NCBI RefSeq assembly: GCF_000813325.1
Contig: NZ_BBQE01000011.1
From: Sulfurospirillum cavolei
GTDB taxonomy: Bacteria; Campylobacterota; Campylobacteria; Campylobacterales; Sulfurospirillaceae
Reading direction: 5' to 3' (one strand)
Length of the DNA stretch: 64,000 bases
Part shown: in pieces, positions 51,693 to 59,876 of the stretch
Position numbering within the stretch: the first letter of the stretch is position 1
Layout: each line of letters opens with the position of its first letter
Notes under the pieces: model-generated
What the model saw: the letters and a program-made list of their open reading frames with translations, nothing else
What the model was told of the DNA's origin: nothing
Database searches by the model: none
Translations under genes and position numbers: made by a program

Positions 51693-52827
51693 ACTTTCGT
51701 CTGCTTCCGATGTCAAAACGGTGTTGGAGCGTCTGGGCGTTACGCACGAAGGGCAGAAGCTTTTAGTCCCGAAAAGCAGATTGCACTTGATTTATATCCG
51801 CGATCTGAAAACACCGGCGGCCAATATCTTGAAACAAGACGCACTCAGTATCGGCGCGGATTTGGCGGTACCCAAAGAGACGGTAACATGTAGCGTTCCT
51901 TTGGTCGATGCGCTCTTGATTGCCAACGAAAAACAGCTTAAAGAGCTGATTCAAAAAGAAAAAGCACAACCTTTCGGACTCAAAACGATTTCCGAAGCGT
52001 TGGCATCGCTTGTAAAGCAGTCGATGGATGACAATGCCTTCGAGGTGATGGGCGTCGTGAATGCCAATGAAGACAGTTTTTTTCAAGGCAGTCGTTTTCA
52101 CGGAGACGCCGCGTTATCGCATATCGTATCGATGATCGACGAGGGAGCTACGATCATCGATTTGGGCGGCGTTTCCAGTCGCCCCGGAAGCCTCGGCGTT
52201 AGCGAAGAGGAAGAACTTTCGCGCGTTCGTCCGATTATCGATTTGATTGCGCACCATAACCTGACATGTAAGGCACGTTTTTCGTTAGATAGCTATTCGC
52301 CGCTTTGCCTCGAATACGCACTCTCACATGGTTTTTCGATCGTAAACGATATTACCGCTTTGTCCGACGATGCGGTGGCGCGCGTTGCGGCAAAATACCG
52401 AGCGACGGTTGTTTTGATGCATATGCAAAACGATCCTACGACGATGCAATGCGAGCCCGTTTACGATAACGTTGTTTTAGCCGTCGATGCATTTTTCGAA
52501 GAGCGCATCGAAAAGGCGAAACGATTTGGAATTTCCGATATGATTTTAGACGTAGGCATCGGTTTTGGTAAAACGCTTGAGCATAATTTACAACTTTTAA
52601 AGCATCATGCCCACTTTTTGCGCTTCGGCTATCCGCTTTTAGTCGGAGCGAGTCGAAAATCGATGATCGACAAAATTATTCCCACGCCCGTCGAAGAGCG
52701 ATTGCCCGGCACGCTTGCCTTGCATCTCAAAGCTTACGAAGAGGGCGCGACGATCATTCGTGCGCATGACGTTAAAGCACATGTACAAGCCCTGAGTGTG
52801 TTTAAAGCACTCCATTTGACTGTTTAG
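51679..52827 (+). CDS. folP: Dihydropteroate synthase
   Basis: 382 residues. Condenses 4-aminobenzoate with the pterin pyrophosphate in folate synthesis. The TIM-barrel motifs are VMGVVNANEDSFF (normally MGILNVTPDSF, so Asn-Ala replaces Val-Thr-Pro), IIDLGGVSSRPG and DVGIGFGKTLEHN. An extra N-terminal region of about 110 residues precedes the barrel, a feature of campylobacterote FolP. The sequence change in the first pterin loop is worth noting for sulfonamide binding. GTG start overlaps holB by 14 bp. Confidence 0.93.
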   Translation: MKLYELSSASDVKTVLERLGVTHEGQKLLVPKSRLHLIYIRDLKTPAANILKQDALSIGADLAVPKETVTCSVPLVDALLIANEKQLKELIQKEKAQPFGLKTISEALASLVKQSMDDNAFEVMGVVNANEDSFFQGSRFHGDAALSHIVSMIDEGATIIDLGGVSSRPGSLGVSEEEELSRVRPIIDLIAHHNLTCKARFSLDSYSPLCLEYALSHGFSIVNDITALSDDAVARVAAKYRATVVLMHMQNDPTTMQCEPVYDNVVLAVDAFFEERIEKAKRFGISDMILDVGIGFGKTLEHNLQLLKHHAHFLRFGYPLLVGASRKSMIDKIIPTPVEERLPGTLALHLKAYEEGATIIRAHDVKAHVQALSVFKALHLTV

Positions 52828-52837
52828 GATAGAAATT

Positions 52838-53599
52838 GTGGAAAAAATAATGGATCTTTTAAATCGTATCAGCACGCTTTACGCGATTCCTCAGTGGATC
52901 GTCAATAGCGGTGCTATCGCGATTTGCATTATATTGGTCGCTTCGCCTTTTGTAGCACGTTTTTTAATGCGACCTAAGTATTATAAATTTCGTGAAATGC
53001 TTTTATTTAAAGTTTTATGGCGATGGAAATACAAAAAAGGCGACATTATCGCACTTTGGTGTTATTGTCCGAAGTGCCGCGCAATGTTGTTTTGCGATGA
53101 CGAAAATTGTCGGACGACGGACGTTTTACAAGATAAAATTACCTTTTTCGTGTGTAACGAATGCGGCGGAAACGAACTCGGGCGCGTGGTAGGCGGCGAT
53201 AGACGCTATGCGCTCAGTTTGGTCAGACGCGATATCTGGAGGCATATTAAAGACGGAACATATAACGAGGTTGCCAAAGCGACCAAAGAGGCTTTGGAAC
53301 TGTTGCAACACCTCGAAGAGGAACGAAAAGCACAAGAACTTCACGACACTACGGAAGAAACGTCCACGTTGCAAGAGGCGATGTCGACGGAATCTCTAAG
53401 TGAAGAACCTATCCTCGAAAAAGAAACGCCTCAAGAACCCTTAAACAATGCCGATGAACACGCACATGAACTTTTGACTACAGAAGAAGCGTCGCACTCA
53501 AACGATGATGCTTCCTTGTCTTTGCAAGAGGCACAAAACAATGAACAACAAGAGAATGTAGAGGAAGCAAAACCCGAGGCAGAGCGTCATGGAGTTTGA
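52838..53599 (+). CDS. Membrane protein with zinc-ribbon-like domain and acidic tail
   Basis: 253 residues. One membrane helix (about 23-44), then a basic stretch, then a cysteine-rich region with CYCPKCRAMLFC, ENC and CNEC (about 89-125), consistent with one or two zinc ribbons. The last ~110 residues are Glu/Gln/Ser-rich and probably disordered. I do not recognise the family. GTG start; its end overlaps the next gene by 11 bp, so it is part of the operon. A second ATG at codon 5 could be the real start. Confidence 0.6.
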   Translation: MEKIMDLLNRISTLYAIPQWIVNSGAIAICIILVASPFVARFLMRPKYYKFREMLLFKVLWRWKYKKGDIIALWCYCPKCRAMLFCDDENCRTTDVLQDKITFFVCNECGGNELGRVVGGDRRYALSLVRRDIWRHIKDGTYNEVAKATKEALELLQHLEEERKAQELHDTTEETSTLQEAMSTESLSEEPILEKETPQEPLNNADEHAHELLTTEEASHSNDDASLSLQEAQNNEQQENVEEAKPEAERHGV

Positions 53600-54350
53600 G
53601 TTTTACTACTATCTCATTTTTCTTGCGACGGGCGTGATTGCCGGATTTATCGATTCGATCGCCGGAGGCGGAGGGATTATCACGATTCCCGTTTTGTTGG
53701 CTTCGGGCATGCCGCCGCATATCGCTCTTGCAACCAATAAACTCCAAGGAACATTTGGAAGCGGTATGGCGTCGTTCAATTTTATTCGCAAAGGCTTCAT
53801 TCACTGGCGTGAAGTTGCTATCGGCGTTTGGTATACGTTTATCGGCGCGGCGCTTGGAACGTATGCTATTTTGCTTTTAGACGCAAGCGTGTTGGCGAAG
53901 ACGATTCCTTTGATGCTCGTCGCTATTTTTGTTTATACGCTCTTATCGCCGAAAATGGGAGAAAACGATCGTCACGCTTATTTGGGACGGCATCTTTTTT
54001 TCCTGATCTTCGGTTTAGGTATCGGTTTTTACGACGGATTTTTCGGCCCTGGAACGGGTACGTTTTGGACGATTGCCTTGGTTGCGCTTTTAGGTTTAAA
54101 TCTCAAAAAAGCGACGGCTCAAACGAAAGTAATGAATTTTACGAGCAATGTCGTCTCCTTGGCGGTTTTTCTATACAGCGGCAACGTTTTACTCTTAGTA
54201 GGTCTCTTAATGGGTATAGGACAGCTGATCGGTGCCTACGTAGGCTCCAACATGGTCATTCACAAAGAGGTGAAGTTTATTCGACTCTTTTTTTTAACGA
54301 TGGTTGCTTTAACGCTCATCAAACTTATTTACGGTAGTTATTTTTCATGA
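53589..54350 (+). CDS. TSUP-family membrane transporter (TauE/SafE-like)
   Basis: 253 residues with seven or eight membrane helices. DSIAGGGGIITIPVLLASG and TNKLQGTFGS are the N-terminal TSUP motif, repeated as FGPGTGTFWTIALVALLG and TKVMNFTSNV in the second half. TSUP proteins export or import sulfite, sulfoacetate, thiosulfate or other organosulfur anions; the substrate cannot be read from sequence. In a sulfur-respiring organism sulfite or thiosulfate is plausible. It overlaps ligA by 4 bp. Confidence 0.85.
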   Translation: MEFEFYYYLIFLATGVIAGFIDSIAGGGGIITIPVLLASGMPPHIALATNKLQGTFGSGMASFNFIRKGFIHWREVAIGVWYTFIGAALGTYAILLLDASVLAKTIPLMLVAIFVYTLLSPKMGENDRHAYLGRHLFFLIFGLGIGFYDGFFGPGTGTFWTIALVALLGLNLKKATAQTKVMNFTSNVVSLAVFLYSGNVLLLVGLLMGIGQLIGAYVGSNMVIHKEVKFIRLFFLTMVALTLIKLIYGSYFS

Positions 54351-56299
54351 CGCATCACGATTATTTAGACAAAGTTTCCTTGGCAAACACGTGGGCAAAA
54401 GCCTATTACGTCGACGACGCTCCTTTGGCAAGCGATGAGGAGTATGACCTTCTGTATCATGAGATTTTAGCGTACGAACAAGCCAATCCGCTTTTAATCG
54501 ACGAGAGCAGTCCGACCAAACGCGTCGGCGGCAAGGTGCTTGAGGGTTTTGAAAAAGCGGCTCACGGCGCGCGTATGTGGAGTATGGAAGACGTGTTCGA
54601 CCGGAATGAACTTGATGCGTGGATCGAACGGGTTAAAAAAGTGAAAGAAACGTTTACGTTTTATTGCGAACCTAAATTCGACGGAGCCAGTTTGAACCTC
54701 ATTTACGAACACGGCTTTTTAAAACAGGCGATTACGCGAGGCGACGGAAGTATCGGCGAAGACGTCACGCAAAATGTTAAAACGATTGCATCGATTCCTT
54801 TAACGATAGAGCATCAAGGTTTGCTTGAAATTAGGGGCGAAGTCGTGATCAAAAAAGCCGATTTCGAGCGTTTAAACGACGAACGCCTTTGCGCGGGCGA
54901 AGCCCTTTTCGCCAATCCGCGAAACGCCGCCGCGGGCAGTTTACGGCAGCTGGATACGAGTGTGACGTCAAAGCGTAAGTTGATGTTTTATCCTTGGGGT
55001 ATCGGGATGAATTCCTTGACGCAGAGCCGATTGAGCGAACGCATGGCGTATGTATACGGTTTGGGTTTTTTAAAGCCTCCTCGTATTCTCGTGACGTCTC
55101 ACATCGAAGCGGTTCATGACCTCTATAACGAATTGATCGCGACACGCGACGCGATTGAAATGATGATGGACGGTATGGTCGTGAAAATCGACGAAATCGC
55201 ACTGCAAGAAGAGCTAGGCTACACGGTGAAATACCCGCGTTGGATGGTTGCATTTAAATTTCCGGCGATCGAAAAAGTAACGACGATCAACGCTATTACC
55301 CTGCAAGTCGGACGGACGGGCGTGGTAACGCCCGTGGCGGAGGTCGAGGCGGTCAATATCGAGGGTGTTATCGTCGAACGTGCAACCTTGCATAACTTTG
55401 ACGAGATAGAGCGCAAGGATATTCGCATTCACGACACCGTGATTATTATTCGAAGCGGCGACGTTATTCCCAAAATTATTAAAGTGCTCGAATCAAGGCG
55501 TAAGGGCTACGAAATCGTTCCGAAGCGTCCGACGCATTGTCCCGTCTGCGGCGAAGAGCTTTTGGACGAAGGGGCGTTGATTAAGTGTCAAAACCTTTCG
55601 TGCGACGCAAGGATTTTGGGGGCGATGATTCACTTTGCGTCTAAAAAAGCACTCAACATCGACGGGCTCGGCGACAAAATTATCGAGCAGCTTTATGCGC
55701 AAAAATTGATCTTACATGTCAAAGACCTTTTTACGCTTAAAATGGATGATCTTTTAACGTTGGAAGGTTTTAAAGAGAAAAAAGCACGCAACCTTTTGGA
55801 GGCGATTGCGTCGTGCAAAGGCGTAGCGTTAGAGAAATTTATCAATGCCTTAGGGATTGAGCATATCGGCGAAGTGGCCGCAAAGAAAATCGCACGAGCG
55901 TTCGGCAACGAATGGTTACAGGCGCATTACGACGCGGTCGTTGCTTTAGAGGGATTCGGTGAGGAGATGGCGAAAAGCTTGATGGAGTTTATTCGCGTCA
56001 ATGCTCACGAAACACAAGAATTGATGGCGATTTTAGAACCTACATGTCAGAAATTGGAGATTACCGAGTCGGTTTTTACGGGTAAAACCGTTGTTTTAAC
56101 GGGTGCGATGAGCGAATCTCGCGATGCGATTAAAGAACGGCTTGAAAAACTGGGGGCAAAAGTCAGCGGGAGCGTTTCCAAAAAAACCGACTTTGTGATT
56201 TACGGCGACGATGCGGGGAGCAAACTCTCCAAGGCACAAGATCTCGGCGTTAAAACTCTCAGCGAGCACGAAATGGCGGAGATGCTTGATGAGGCTTGA
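54347..56299 (+). CDS. ligA: NAD+-dependent DNA ligase
   Basis: 650 residues. The adenylated Lys is Lys110 in EPKFDGASLNL. An OB fold, a four-Cys zinc finger (CPVC ... CQNLSC, about residues 400-425), helix-hairpin-helix repeats and a C-terminal BRCT domain (about 575-650, GKTVVLTGAMSESRDAI) follow in normal order. It seals nicks in replication and repair. Confidence 0.97.
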   Translation: MTHHDYLDKVSLANTWAKAYYVDDAPLASDEEYDLLYHEILAYEQANPLLIDESSPTKRVGGKVLEGFEKAAHGARMWSMEDVFDRNELDAWIERVKKVKETFTFYCEPKFDGASLNLIYEHGFLKQAITRGDGSIGEDVTQNVKTIASIPLTIEHQGLLEIRGEVVIKKADFERLNDERLCAGEALFANPRNAAAGSLRQLDTSVTSKRKLMFYPWGIGMNSLTQSRLSERMAYVYGLGFLKPPRILVTSHIEAVHDLYNELIATRDAIEMMMDGMVVKIDEIALQEELGYTVKYPRWMVAFKFPAIEKVTTINAITLQVGRTGVVTPVAEVEAVNIEGVIVERATLHNFDEIERKDIRIHDTVIIIRSGDVIPKIIKVLESRRKGYEIVPKRPTHCPVCGEELLDEGALIKCQNLSCDARILGAMIHFASKKALNIDGLGDKIIEQLYAQKLILHVKDLFTLKMDDLLTLEGFKEKKARNLLEAIASCKGVALEKFINALGIEHIGEVAAKKIARAFGNEWLQAHYDAVVALEGFGEEMAKSLMEFIRVNAHETQELMAILEPTCQKLEITESVFTGKTVVLTGAMSESRDAIKERLEKLGAKVSGSVSKKTDFVIYGDDAGSKLSKAQDLGVKTLSEHEMAEMLDEA

Positions 56300-57002
56300 T
56301 CGCTATGTTTTTGAACACGGGTTTGCACAAAGCCGCAATAAAGCTTCCGAGCTGATCGCCGAGGGGAGTGTTTGGGTTAACGGGCACGTTGAGAAAAAAA
56401 GTGCTTACGAAGTCGTAGTGAACGATTGCGTCGAAGTGAGTAAGATTCATGCCTATGTGAGCCGTGCGGGGCTTAAATTGCGTGGATTTTTAAACGAATA
56501 CCGCATGATCGAAACCCAAGATCAAGAGGTTTTGGATATCGGAAGCAGTACGGGCGGATTTGTGCAGGTATGGTTGGAAGAGGGAGCGCGCTCGATTACG
56601 GCGGTCGACGTCGGAAGCGAGCAGTTACATGTTAGTTTACGTGAGGATGAGCGTATTTTGGTCTACGAAAATACCGACATTCGCACGTTTACTCCCGAGA
56701 AAACCTACGGTATCGTGAGTTGCGACGTCTCGTTTATCAGTCTGACGACGATTATGGAAAGCATCGATCGTTTAGCACGTGACTGGATTATTCTTTTGTT
56801 TAAACCCCAGTTCGAAGTCGGCAAAGAGGTTAAACGCTCCTCCAAAGGCGTGGTTAAAGATAGCTCGGCTATCATTCGCGCACAACATCGCTTTGAAGCA
56901 CACGCTCTTTCTTTCGGATGGACGTTGGTTTCCAAATGCGATTCAACGCTACAAGGAAAAGAGGGGAATGTTGAAACGTTCTACTGTTTTAAAAAAAGAT
57001 AG
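56289..57002 (+). CDS. tlyA: TlyA family rRNA 2'-O-methyltransferase
   Basis: 237 residues: an S4 RNA-binding domain (MRLDRYVFEHGFAQSRNKASE) and an FtsJ-like methyltransferase domain with the SAM loop VLDIGSSTGGFVQ and the acidic VDVGSEQL. TlyA methylates C1409 of 16S rRNA (and C1920 of 23S in type II), which affects capreomycin response. The ATG at 56289 overlaps ligA by 11 bp and is the family start; an earlier in-frame start at 56211 would add 26 unrelated residues. Confidence 0.93.
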   Translation: MRLDRYVFEHGFAQSRNKASELIAEGSVWVNGHVEKKSAYEVVVNDCVEVSKIHAYVSRAGLKLRGFLNEYRMIETQDQEVLDIGSSTGGFVQVWLEEGARSITAVDVGSEQLHVSLREDERILVYENTDIRTFTPEKTYGIVSCDVSFISLTTIMESIDRLARDWIILLFKPQFEVGKEVKRSSKGVVKDSSAIIRAQHRFEAHALSFGWTLVSKCDSTLQGKEGNVETFYCFKKR

Positions 57003-57831
57003 CGTCGATACCCTTGCCATCGGCAGTTTTGACGGTATGCACGTCGGGCACAGGCAACTTTTAAAACACCTTGGAGCTAACGGTGCGCTTTTCGTGATCG
57101 ACAAAGATCAAGCCAACCTGACTCCGAGCGTTAAGCGTAGCGAATATGCGGGCTATCCGTGTATGTTTTTTCATTTTCTCAAAGTAAAAAATATGAGCGG
57201 CGAGGAGTTTGTCGCACTGCTTAAACGCGAATTTATTCATCTCAAAAAACTGGTCGTCGGATACGATTTTTGTTTCGGCAAACATCGTTCGTGTACGGCA
57301 AACGATTTACGTACCTTTTTTGACGGCGAAGTCGTCATCGTGGACGAGTTTAGCTATCGAGGCGTTTCGGTTCACTCGAGTGCGATTCGCGAATACTTAC
57401 AAGAGGCAAAATTAGAAGAAGCAAATCGCTTTTTAGGACGCGAATACGCAATAATCGGCGACGTGATTGCGGGGCAGGGGATCGGTAAATCACACCTTTT
57501 TGCTACGCTCAATCTGAAAATACACGAATATCTGATTCCCGCCGAGGGCGTTTACGCAACGCGCACGAAAATTCGCGATTGCATTTACGATTCGGTTTCG
57601 TTTATCGGCGTTCGAGAGAGCACGGACGGACGCTTTTCGATTGAAACGCATATCTTAGACCTCGATATCGGTAAAGTTGAAGGTAGCGTACAACTCTCTT
57701 TTGTGCATTTTCTACGTGAAAACAGACGATTTGAAAGCTTGGAAGCGTTAAAAAAAGAGATTCAAACGGATATTCAAAAAGCACGTCTCTTTTTGAAAAC
57801 ATGCCGTTTTTATTTGGGAGATTTTTCGTGA
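56968..57831 (+). CDS. ribF: Bifunctional riboflavin kinase/FAD synthetase
   Basis: 287 residues. The FAD synthetase half has SFDGMHVGHRQLL (HxGH) and YDFCFGKHRS; the flavokinase half has GQGIGKSHLFATLNL where the usual GFPTAN motif is altered (FATLN) but the Thr and Asn remain, and EGVYATR follows. ATG at 56968 gives the normal N-terminus; the upstream in-frame GTG at 56779 lies deep inside tlyA. It overlaps tlyA by 35 bp. Confidence 0.92.
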   Translation: MLKRSTVLKKDSVDTLAIGSFDGMHVGHRQLLKHLGANGALFVIDKDQANLTPSVKRSEYAGYPCMFFHFLKVKNMSGEEFVALLKREFIHLKKLVVGYDFCFGKHRSCTANDLRTFFDGEVVIVDEFSYRGVSVHSSAIREYLQEAKLEEANRFLGREYAIIGDVIAGQGIGKSHLFATLNLKIHEYLIPAEGVYATRTKIRDCIYDSVSFIGVRESTDGRFSIETHILDLDIGKVEGSVQLSFVHFLRENRRFESLEALKKEIQTDIQKARLFLKTCRFYLGDFS

Positions 57832-58544
57832 TGGACGATACGCTTTTTTCAAAACCGATTTCGAAACAGTTTGAATTCGACGAAGACGTTGCCGTCGTTT
57901 TCGACGACATGTTGGAACGTTCTATCCCTTTTTACAAGGAAGTTATTGAATTGACATGCGATTGTATCGTACGGCACGTTCCTTCATGTGCATCGATCGT
58001 GGATTTAGGGTGTTCGACCGCTAACACGCTTTTGACGCTTTATAAAAAAAGCGATAAAAGTTATCGGTTGTTGGGCGTCGATAATTCCGAAGCGATGTTG
58101 CATCTAGCACGGCAAAAAGTGCATGCGTACGGAGCGCACATGAGCTTTCTCAACGCCGACATTACCGAAGTGGCACTTGAACCCCACGATGCGATTATCG
58201 CTAATTATATGCTTCAGTTTATTCGCCCTTTACAGCGAAGTGCGTTTGTTCAAAAACTCTATAATGCCCTCAAACCTCAGGGTATTTTACTTTTGAGCGA
58301 GAAAATCGTTTTTGACGATAAAGTGCTTAACAAGCAGATGATTGACGTATATTACGATTTTAAACGCAAACAAGGCTATAGCGATTTTGAGATAGCGCAA
58401 AAACGCGAAGCTTTGGAAAACGTTTTGATTCCTTATACCGAACAAGAAAATAAAGCGATGCTAGAAAAGGTTGGATTTGAAACGATAGAGACGCTTTTTA
58501 AATGGGGAAATTTTGCAACGTTTATCGCAAAGAAAAAGGGGTAA
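57831..58544 (+). CDS. cmoA: Carboxy-S-adenosylmethionine synthase CmoA
   Basis: 237 residues. Converts SAM and prephenate to carboxy-SAM, used by CmoB for the cmo5U tRNA modification. FDEDVAVVFDDMLERSIPFY at the N-terminus, VDLGCSTANTL (SAM loop) and LQFIRPLQR match CmoA. Start ATG overlaps the ribF stop (TGATG). cmoB is not in the window. Last gene of the operon that begins with rppH. Confidence 0.9.
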   Translation: MDDTLFSKPISKQFEFDEDVAVVFDDMLERSIPFYKEVIELTCDCIVRHVPSCASIVDLGCSTANTLLTLYKKSDKSYRLLGVDNSEAMLHLARQKVHAYGAHMSFLNADITEVALEPHDAIIANYMLQFIRPLQRSAFVQKLYNALKPQGILLLSEKIVFDDKVLNKQMIDVYYDFKRKQGYSDFEIAQKREALENVLIPYTEQENKAMLEKVGFETIETLFKWGNFATFIAKKKG

Positions 58545-58555
58545 ATCCCCTTTTT
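58533..58555. terminator. Bidirectional intrinsic terminator
   Basis: AAAAAGGGG, five bases, CCCCTTTTT. It contains the cmoA stop and ends at the convergent gene at 58554, so it can serve both strands through its A and T flanks. Confidence 0.85.
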
Positions 58556-58826
58556 AATGCTGTGGGTGGAATAATTTAGGGTATTTGTTTTTCATATAGG
58601 TAATGACTTCGATAATCTCGTCGAATCCCATCTCTGCATCGTCGTCTTCGTCTTCAAAAACTTCGTCGATACTTTTTAAATAAAGATCAATCGCTTTAGG
58701 AAGGTCTTCTTTTTTCGCACCCGCAAAAAAGAGTGCCGCACCTAACATGTCGGCTAGTTGCATCGCCATCTCTTCGATCTCTTCTTCGGCGCGTTGAAGT
58801 TCGTGTTGAAGGTCTTTCTTTTCCAT
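58554..58826 (-). CDS. Small acidic coiled-coil protein of unknown function
   Basis: 90 residues: an N-terminal coiled coil (about 3-28), a short hydrophobic stretch ADMLGAALFFAGAKK and an acidic middle (VFEDEDDDAEM). The C-terminus is FHPQH. I do not recognise the family. It lies 3 bp downstream of the DHH phosphoesterase on the same strand, so the two are probably co-transcribed and may act together. Confidence 0.6.
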   Translation of the reverse strand: MEKKDLQHELQRAEEEIEEMAMQLADMLGAALFFAGAKKEDLPKAIDLYLKSIDEVFEDEDDDAEMGFDEIIEVITYMKNKYPKLFHPQH

Positions 58827-58829
58827 AGA

Positions 58830-59855
58830 TTATCCTTTTGACGCGATAATATTCGTCACTTGTGACTTAATCGCATCATACGTAAACGCATCTTTAAAAC
58901 TGCTGAGAAGTCCTCCGCTTGCGTTGTGATGTCCGCCGCCGTTTGCAAGGTGCGCCGCCATCTTACTGACGTCGACTTTACCGTTGGAGCGAAGGCTGAT
59001 CGTCTTTTTCGAGGTAACATCCATGAAAAAATCGAAATCGGGATTAGCGGTTAAAAAGTCGTTTCCGATAATCGAGACGTTTCCGATGTTGTACGTGAGA
59101 ATCCCTTGATACTCTTTGTAGGTGATGCGCATTTTCTCTTTGGCATTGCTTAGTAACACGACGTTGTATGCGGAAACGAGGTTGCTGAGCGTATCGTTTT
59201 TATCCGTTTTAAAAAAGGCTTTTTTCAATCCGTGTACCGCATCGTCCAAGGCGATATGCGCACCCTCTTGCGTAAAAAATGTTTGCGCATTGTGAAGAAG
59301 GTTGAAAATATAAGCGGTATTTTCGTGCGGAAACATCACTTTATTGACCTCTTTAGCACCGCTGACCATTCCCATGCAGACTTTGCCGAGCTCAAAATGC
59401 GGGTCGTTTTCCAACCAAATATCGACGGCGTTTACGACATCGACGAAATGCGAAAGTTTCGCATCGCTGCCGTAAATGGAACTAAAAAAATCATAAGTAA
59501 TTTTGGTAGCGCAACGCATAGAATCGAGGTAGTACCATTCAAAGGTTTCGGCGCACTCAAAGCCGGATTTGTGATGATCCAACAAGAGCAGTTGAATCTC
59601 TTTTTCGCAAATCGTGGCTTTGGATTCAAACTCCTTAGCCTGCTCCATCGTGAGGTTTAAATCGGTGATGAGAATGACGTGTTTCTCGATGGAAGAAGCT
59701 TGGATAGATTCTAAAATTTGGTTGAAGCATTCGTTGATTTCTTTGCCGTAGTTGGAATTGTAAAATGCGATAGAATCAAAATAGCGTGCACTCACCATCT
59801 GACAACCGTAGCCGTCTAGGTCCGTATGCGAGAGGTGGTGGAGAAGATAATTCAT
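58830..59855 (-). CDS. DHH-family phosphoesterase
   Basis: 341 residues. Metal ligands are Asp12/Asp14 (HTDLDGYGC), Asp65 (LITDLN) and Asp93-His94-His95 (LLDHHKSG); the DHHA1 substrate domain ends in GGGHHNASGG. Family members include NrnA oligoribonucleases and c-di-AMP/pGpG phosphodiesterases. With c-di-GMP enzymes present, pGpG or short RNA removal is plausible, but the substrate is not certain. The start has AGGAT and lies 21 bp downstream of the flhA stop. Confidence 0.85.
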   Translation of the reverse strand: MNYLLHHLSHTDLDGYGCQMVSARYFDSIAFYNSNYGKEINECFNQILESIQASSIEKHVILITDLNLTMEQAKEFESKATICEKEIQLLLLDHHKSGFECAETFEWYYLDSMRCATKITYDFFSSIYGSDAKLSHFVDVVNAVDIWLENDPHFELGKVCMGMVSGAKEVNKVMFPHENTAYIFNLLHNAQTFFTQEGAHIALDDAVHGLKKAFFKTDKNDTLSNLVSAYNVVLLSNAKEKMRITYKEYQGILTYNIGNVSIIGNDFLTANPDFDFFMDVTSKKTISLRSNGKVDVSKMAAHLANGGGHHNASGGLLSSFKDAFTYDAIKSQVTNIIASKG

Positions 59856-59876
59856 AAAAATCCTTACATGTAAAGT

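Noticed and set aside
53828..54337. 169-codon frame inside the TSUP gene
   Set aside because: Out-of-frame reading rich in Arg/Phe, typical of a shifted membrane-protein frame.
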